DNA from: Citrus sinensis
Taxonomy: Eukaryota > Streptophyta > Magnoliopsida > Sapindales > Rutaceae
Direction: 5' to 3'
Assembly: GCF_022201045.2 (NCBI RefSeq)
Contig: NC_068557.1
Coordinates: forward strand, 31,659,501-31,723,500
Length of the DNA stretch: 64,000 bases
The notes below the pieces were generated by a model. That model had not been told where the DNA came from. It made no database searches and saw nothing but the letters and a program-made list of their open reading frames with translations. Position numbers and translations under genes: made by a program. This document shows positions 63,098 through 64,000 of this stretch, one piece after another; the stretch's first letter is position 1, and each line of letters starts with the position of its first letter.

Positions 63098-63912
63098 TGA
63101 GTTAAGTATCTATTTAATCCCTATATCAAAAAAAAAAATTACCTCAAGATATATCTACTGTAAAATATGTTACACTTATACCCTTATTTTATTTTATTTT
63201 ATTGTTTTACAATAATATCCTTACAACAATATTCTTGAGGATATTAATAAAAAATATTAATTTATCAAATTAATCTTAAAAATGACATAAAATTTTGTAT
63301 TAACTCATATATTATTATTTTACTTTTATGATTAGTTTATTAAATTTCTTTTTATAAAAATAATTATTAGTAAGATTATTGCAAGAATATTAAATATTGC
63401 TTTAATTGCGGCTGATATTAATTTATTTATAAATAATTATTAACAAGATTTGTAGCAAATTTATTAAAAAAAAGAACTATTTCTATCATATTAATATTTA
63501 TTGGTTAATTTGATAATAAATAATTATTGGTTAATTCTTTGATTAATTTTTTATAGGTAAATTAATTAATACCAAGAATGTTGTTGCAAGAATATTATTG
63601 TAAGAGAAAAAAAAAAAGAGTAATGGTACAATCACAAACTCTTGTACAAACTGATGTGGTATAATAAAATTGGTTGAATTAAATATCTCTTAGCCCACAT
63701 AATTTATTTTCGTTATTTTGTATTTTCATTCAACTAATGAATTAATAACACATCAGTTTGTACAAGAGTTTGTGACTCTATCATCACTCAAAAAAAAAAA
63801 AAAGATAAGAACATAACATATCTAATTGCAGGGATATTTTGATCTATTTTTTAAAATGTAGGAACTAAACGGGAACTCAGTCAAAATATAGGAATTAAAT
63901 AAATATTTATCC
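63098..63912. mobile_element. AT-rich fold-back element carrying a nested MITE
   Basis: The left edge contains TATCTATTTAATCCCTATAT. The right edge, read inverted, contains TATTTATTTAATTCCTATAT. Inside, CAATAATATCCTTACAACAA on the left pairs with inverted CAATAATATTCTTGCAACAA on the right (about 63211-63230 and 63580-63600). There is no open frame. Edges are approximate and the superfamily is not settled. A 172-bp MITE sits inside the right half. Confidence 0.55.
63618..63789. mobile_element. 172-bp MITE with ~41-bp terminal inverted repeats
   Basis: The left end GAGTAATGGTACAATCACAA and the inverted right end GAGTGATGATAGAGTCACAA open arms that continue identically through AACTCTTGTACAAACTGATG. 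Poly-A tracts (11 and 14 A) lie directly on both sides and may include a target duplication of A residues, as Mutator-type elements make 8-11-bp duplications. Non-coding. The high arm identity suggests a recent insertion. Confidence 0.85.
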
Positions 63913-64000
63913 TAGGTCCTACCATGGCTTTTAATTCTACTAATAGTATTATATCATGTTAGTTTGTACAGCATATATACAATAATATTAGGGATCTAAT

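Overview
This window is nuclear DNA from a flowering plant, almost certainly a eudicot and probably a woody rosid. The genes carry many short GT-AG introns, the spacers are very AT-rich, and every recognisable protein is a plant family (CYP710A, KAT-type K+ channel, nMAT1 maturase, LARP6, DUF642, DUF538, TOD1/DUF616, an IDA-like peptide). The protein sequences feel Citrus-like, but that is an impression, not a demonstrated assignment.

Layout from left to right: a CYP710A sterol C-22 desaturase (2134-3657, minus, intronless); a Harbinger-type MITE (4910-5760); cytosolic ribosomal protein S14/uS11 (6591-8428, minus, 6 exons); an organellar MraY-like translocase I, TRANS11 type (9625-12809, minus, 8 exons); La-related protein LARP6A (13949-18010, minus, 11 exons); a GPI-anchor-type DUF642 cell-wall protein (18967-23386, minus, 3 exons); prefoldin subunit 6 (26668-28291, plus, 5 exons); a 9.4-kb spacer with a second MITE copy (30693-31571); a KAT1/KAT2-type inward K+ channel (37700-41555, plus, 11 exons); ER/cis-Golgi alpha-mannosidase I MNS3 (42068-45030, minus, 6 exons); a third MITE copy (45356-46242) and a fold-back element; an intronless IDA-like secreted peptide precursor (47694-48074, plus); the mitochondrial intron maturase nMAT1 (49428-51521, plus, intronless); a small DUF538 protein (53613-54047, minus); and two tandem TOD1-like DUF616 genes (55639-58573 and 59395-62569, both minus, 4 exons each). 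All multi-exon models were built by hand from splice sites, and each closes to an intact reading frame.

These are housekeeping and cell-biology genes, not one pathway. What links them is history. From memory of Arabidopsis locus numbers, this one block interleaves the contents of at least four Arabidopsis segments: At1g29980-At1g30010 (DUF642, PFD6, MNS3, nMAT1), At5g46220-At5g46250 (TOD1, DUF538, KAT1, LARP6A), At4g18270-At4g18290 (TRANS11, KAT2) and At2g34490-At2g34510 (CYP710A pair, DUF642). That is the picture of an unduplicated ancestral order which Arabidopsis duplicated and then fractionated.

I found no new enzyme system, CRISPR array, or gene cluster of the bacterial kind, and no endogenous virus-like element. 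The most notable signals are three non-canonical GC-AG introns among 49, an atypical IDA-like peptide, a tandem TOD1 copy that has lost charged residues in an otherwise conserved motif, a Harbinger-type MITE family with two near-identical copies, two 'tail-only' retroposition scars with perfect target-site duplications, and nested fold-back elements near the right edge.
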